Shown: positions 61,931-64,000 of the stretch, piece by piece
Layout of the letters: the number at the start of each line of letters is the position of its first letter
How positions within the stretch are numbered: the first letter of the stretch is position 1
Source: Lactobacillus sp. ESL0791
GTDB taxonomy: Bacteria; Bacillota; Bacilli; Lactobacillales; Lactobacillaceae
Length of the DNA: 64,000 bases
Assembly (NCBI RefSeq): GCF_029433255.1
Contig: NZ_JAQTHU010000001.1
Location: 1,178,001 to 1,242,000 of the forward strand
Reading direction: 5' to 3'
Made by a program: the position numbers and the translations under genes
The notes under the pieces: generated by a model
Told to the model about the DNA's origin: nothing
What the model saw: only the letters and a program-made list of their open reading frames with translations
The model's database searches: none

Positions 61931-63469
61931 CTAGTCCTTAACCTGCTTAATTGTGTCAATAATCGTCCCGTCACGGTATTCAATTAACGCAACCGTCCGG
62001 TCAGTATATTCAAGCGGTTCAGGAACACCAACCTGCTCCTGCGCCATCTTTTGCAAGTCCTTGATATCAACAATCTTCAAACCAGGAACCTTTGAAAATG
62101 CAGCAAGCAAATCCTGACGTGCAGGATTAATGGCAATGCCGCGTTCTGTGACCAAGACATCAATCGAAGCTCCCGGAGTAACAACTGTTTCAACAGATGG
62201 AACAACCGTTGCGTTGCGGCCACGGACAAGCGGCGCCGTGATAATTGTCATTTTGGCATTAGCGGCATCCTGGTGACCACCAATCGCACCCCGGATAACA
62301 CCATCGGAACCGGTCATTACATTAACGTTAAAATCAGTATCAATCTGTAAGGCAGACAGAATCGCCACATCAAGATTATTGACAACCGCACCCTTGTTAT
62401 GGGGATCAGCATACCATGAAGCGTCGATTTCCTGTTGATTCTTATTTTGCGCCATTGAAGCAGCAGCACCCTTATCAAAGTCCTGCACATCCATGATCTT
62501 CTTAACTAATCCTTCTTCAAGCAAGTCAGTTGTCGGTTTAGTGATTCCGCCTAAAGCAAACGAAGCGGTAATGCCATCGTCAAGCATTGACTGGCGCAGA
62601 TACCGGGTTACAGCAAGTGCCGCACCACCGGAACCGGTTTGGAAAGAAAAGCCTTCCTTATAATATGGCGAGTTCACAATTACCTGGTTGACCGTTTGGG
62701 CAATTTTTAATTCCTTTGGGTCCTTAGTGAAGCGCGTTGCCCCTGAACCAATCTTGTCTGGATCACCAATCTTGTCAACCTTGACAACATAATCAACTTG
62801 ATCCTGTTTAATGGAGGCTGGTGTATTTGGATAATCAACAACATTATCGGTCAAAAGCACTACCTTGTCGGCATATTGGGCATCAATCAACGCATAACCC
62901 AGGGAACCAAACACGGCATTGCCGTCTTGACCATTTGCGTTTCCGGCAGGATCCGAAATTGGCACACCTAGGAAAGCAATATCAATTTTAATGTCGCCCT
63001 CCTCAATTGCCCGGGCACGGTTACCGTGCGAACGAAAAATTACCGGATTCTTCAAGCCGCCGTGAGAAATAAAATCACCTAATGAGCCCCGCATTCCTGA
63101 GGAAACAATATTCGTAACAACACCCTTCTTGATTGCCTCAATAATTGTGTCGTTCATTACCCCAGTTAAAGATGATGGTGCCAAGGTCAAGTTCTTGTAG
63201 CCCATTTTAATAATCAGGCCCATTACCTTGTTAAAGGCAAAGTCACCGTTCCTAAAATGATGGTGGAAAGAGATCGTCATGCCGTCTTTCAGGTTGGTTT
63301 TAATTACTTCTTCCAGTGAATCAACTACCTTGTTTTCACCGGCAGTAACACGGACTTTCGGTGCCACCCGCTGCACTTCAGGATGACCAATTTCTACTGA
63401 TGCAAACGGCTTAAGATTCATTTTTGCCATTAATTCATCTGGTAATTCGCGGTTTACTTTATTCTCCAA
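61931..63469 (-). CDS. citF: Citrate lyase alpha subunit (citrate CoA-transferase)
   Basis: A 512-residue alpha subunit that exchanges acetyl for citryl on the lyase acyl carrier. [34 protein letters not shown] and [17 protein letters not shown] agree with CitF. The start is TTG at 63469 (MENKVNREL), 8 bases after AGGAGGG; an ATG at 63487 (the codon after the frame's opening TTG at 63490) would put that ribosome site inside the coding region. It overlaps the citE stop by 11 bases. Confidence 0.92.
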   Translation of the reverse strand: MENKVNRELPDELMAKMNLKPFASVEIGHPEVQRVAPKVRVTAGENKVVDSLEEVIKTNLKDGMTISFHHHFRNGDFAFNKVMGLIIKMGYKNLTLAPSSLTGVMNDTIIEAIKKGVVTNIVSSGMRGSLGDFISHGGLKNPVIFRSHGNRARAIEEGDIKIDIAFLGVPISDPAGNANGQDGNAVFGSLGYALIDAQYADKVVLLTDNVVDYPNTPASIKQDQVDYVVKVDKIGDPDKIGSGATRFTKDPKELKIAQTVNQVIVNSPYYKEGFSFQTGSGGAALAVTRYLRQSMLDDGITASFALGGITKPTTDLLEEGLVKKIMDVQDFDKGAAASMAQNKNQQEIDASWYADPHNKGAVVNNLDVAILSALQIDTDFNVNVMTGSDGVIRGAIGGHQDAANAKMTIITAPLVRGRNATVVPSVETVVTPGASIDVLVTERGIAINPARQDLLAAFSKVPGLKIVDIKDLQKMAQEQVGVPEPLEYTDRTVALIEYRDGTIIDTIKQVKD

Positions 63470-64000
63470 TGTAATTACCCTCCTCATCAATTAAGTTTGA
63501 AGCCTTAGCAGTTTCAAGCACTCTCGTTGCCTTGGCAACAACCGGTTTATCAACCATCTTACCGTTCATTGAAATAACGCCGGAGCCTTTGGCTTTAGCT
63601 TCACGAATTGCATTCTCAACATTCTTGGCATTTTCAATTTCTTCTTTACTTGGGTTGAAGACCTTGTTAACCATCGGAATTTGCCGCGGGTTAACCAAAG
63701 ACTTGCCGTCATAGCCCAATTCGTAGATATACTTGGTCTCACGGTAAAAGCCTTCGGTATCTTTCATGTTTGAGAAGACAGTATCAAAAGCATAAACATC
63801 GGCTGCACGCGCTGATTGCAAAACCATGTTGCGCGCAAATTCCAACTCACGGCCGTCAGGATAGCGGTGGGTATGCATGTCAGCGGTGTAATCTTCGCCG
63901 GAAACAGCCAAACCCATCATTAAGGACGTGGAAGTGGCAATTGTTGGTGAATTTAAAACACCCTTGGCACTTTCAATCGCAGCCATCACACCGATCGAGC
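63459..64000 (-). CDS. citE: Citrate lyase beta subunit (citryl-CoA lyase), C-terminal part
   Basis: About 180 C-terminal residues; the gene continues beyond the window edge. [34 protein letters not shown] and [19 protein letters not shown] are typical of CitE (HpcH/HpaI aldolase fold); the Glu/Asp of SGEDYTAD binds Mg. It cleaves citryl-enzyme to oxaloacetate. citD and other genes are expected further right. Confidence 0.92.
   Translation of the reverse strand, partial: SIGVMAAIESAKGVLNSPTIATSTSLMMGLAVSGEDYTADMHTHRYPDGRELEFARNMVLQSARAADVYAFDTVFSNMKDTEGFYRETKYIYELGYDGKSLVNPRQIPMVNKVFNPSKEEIENAKNVENAIREAKAKGSGVISMNGKMVDKPVVAKATRVLETAKASNLIDEEGNYIGE

Overview
The window is a chromosomal stretch of a low-GC Gram-positive lactic acid bacterium, most likely Lactobacillus in the narrow sense (acidophilus/delbrueckii group). 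The grounds are a complete mevalonate operon, a RexB-type helicase/nuclease subunit, PepT, citrate lyase genes, T-box control of tRNA-synthetase genes, a 62-residue LBP_cg2779-like protein and frequent TTG/GTG starts behind strong AGGAGG-like ribosome sites. The species cannot be settled from the sequence. No tRNA, rRNA or CRISPR array was seen.

Layout. 1-2664: 5' part of rexB on the minus strand. 2734-6754: mevalonate operon mvk-mvaD-pmvk-fni, making isopentenyl and dimethylallyl diphosphate. 6909-14595: an accessory regulatory and transport block, with three tandem Rgg-like regulators (9121-11745) flanked by a divergent three-gene ABC operon (6909-8937) and a convergent four-gene XRE-regulator/ABC operon (11796-14595). 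Two dyads that look like operators lie between the first regulator and the divergent ABC operon. 14826-19053: minus-strand housekeeping and unknown genes (MazG-like, HAD phosphatase, RsmF, an orphan MacB-like membrane protein, a methyltransferase-like protein). 19136-20575: two tandem type I signal peptidases and a 62-residue protein. 20701-23704: a 28-codon leader-like reading frame, a secreted repeat protein and an intact IS30-family element with clear ends.

23894-29931 is the most unusual region: a GntR/YtrA-type regulator, one ABC ATPase and six consecutive paralogous membrane proteins. All six carry an N-x-x-QTWRL loop motif and end in EAEPNK or EAESNK. 30213-33655: pepT, a Nif3-like gene, trmK and a pRiA4b ORF-3-like gene in one tight minus-strand run. 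33867-34307: a NUDIX hydrolase.

34347-45298 is core information processing on the minus strand: rpoD, dnaG, glyS, glyQ (T-box), then an inserted two-gene GNAT module, then recO, era, ybeY, phoH, yqeY and rpsU. 45505-50361: ppsR, msrA, a YitT-family protein, msrB (opposite strand), an aminotransferase and tpx. 50415-52058: an ABC exporter half-molecule. 52202-55345: aspS and hisS behind a T-box. 55631-59664: dtd, relA, a small membrane protein and prmA. 59721-60221: a YbaK-type deacylase. 60348-64000: a citrate-type regulator facing citX, citF and citE (cut by the window edge).

Start codons were chosen from ribosome-site spacing and neighbour overlap; several differ from the longest open frame, as stated per gene. 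Names rest on recognised motifs and gene order, without database searches.
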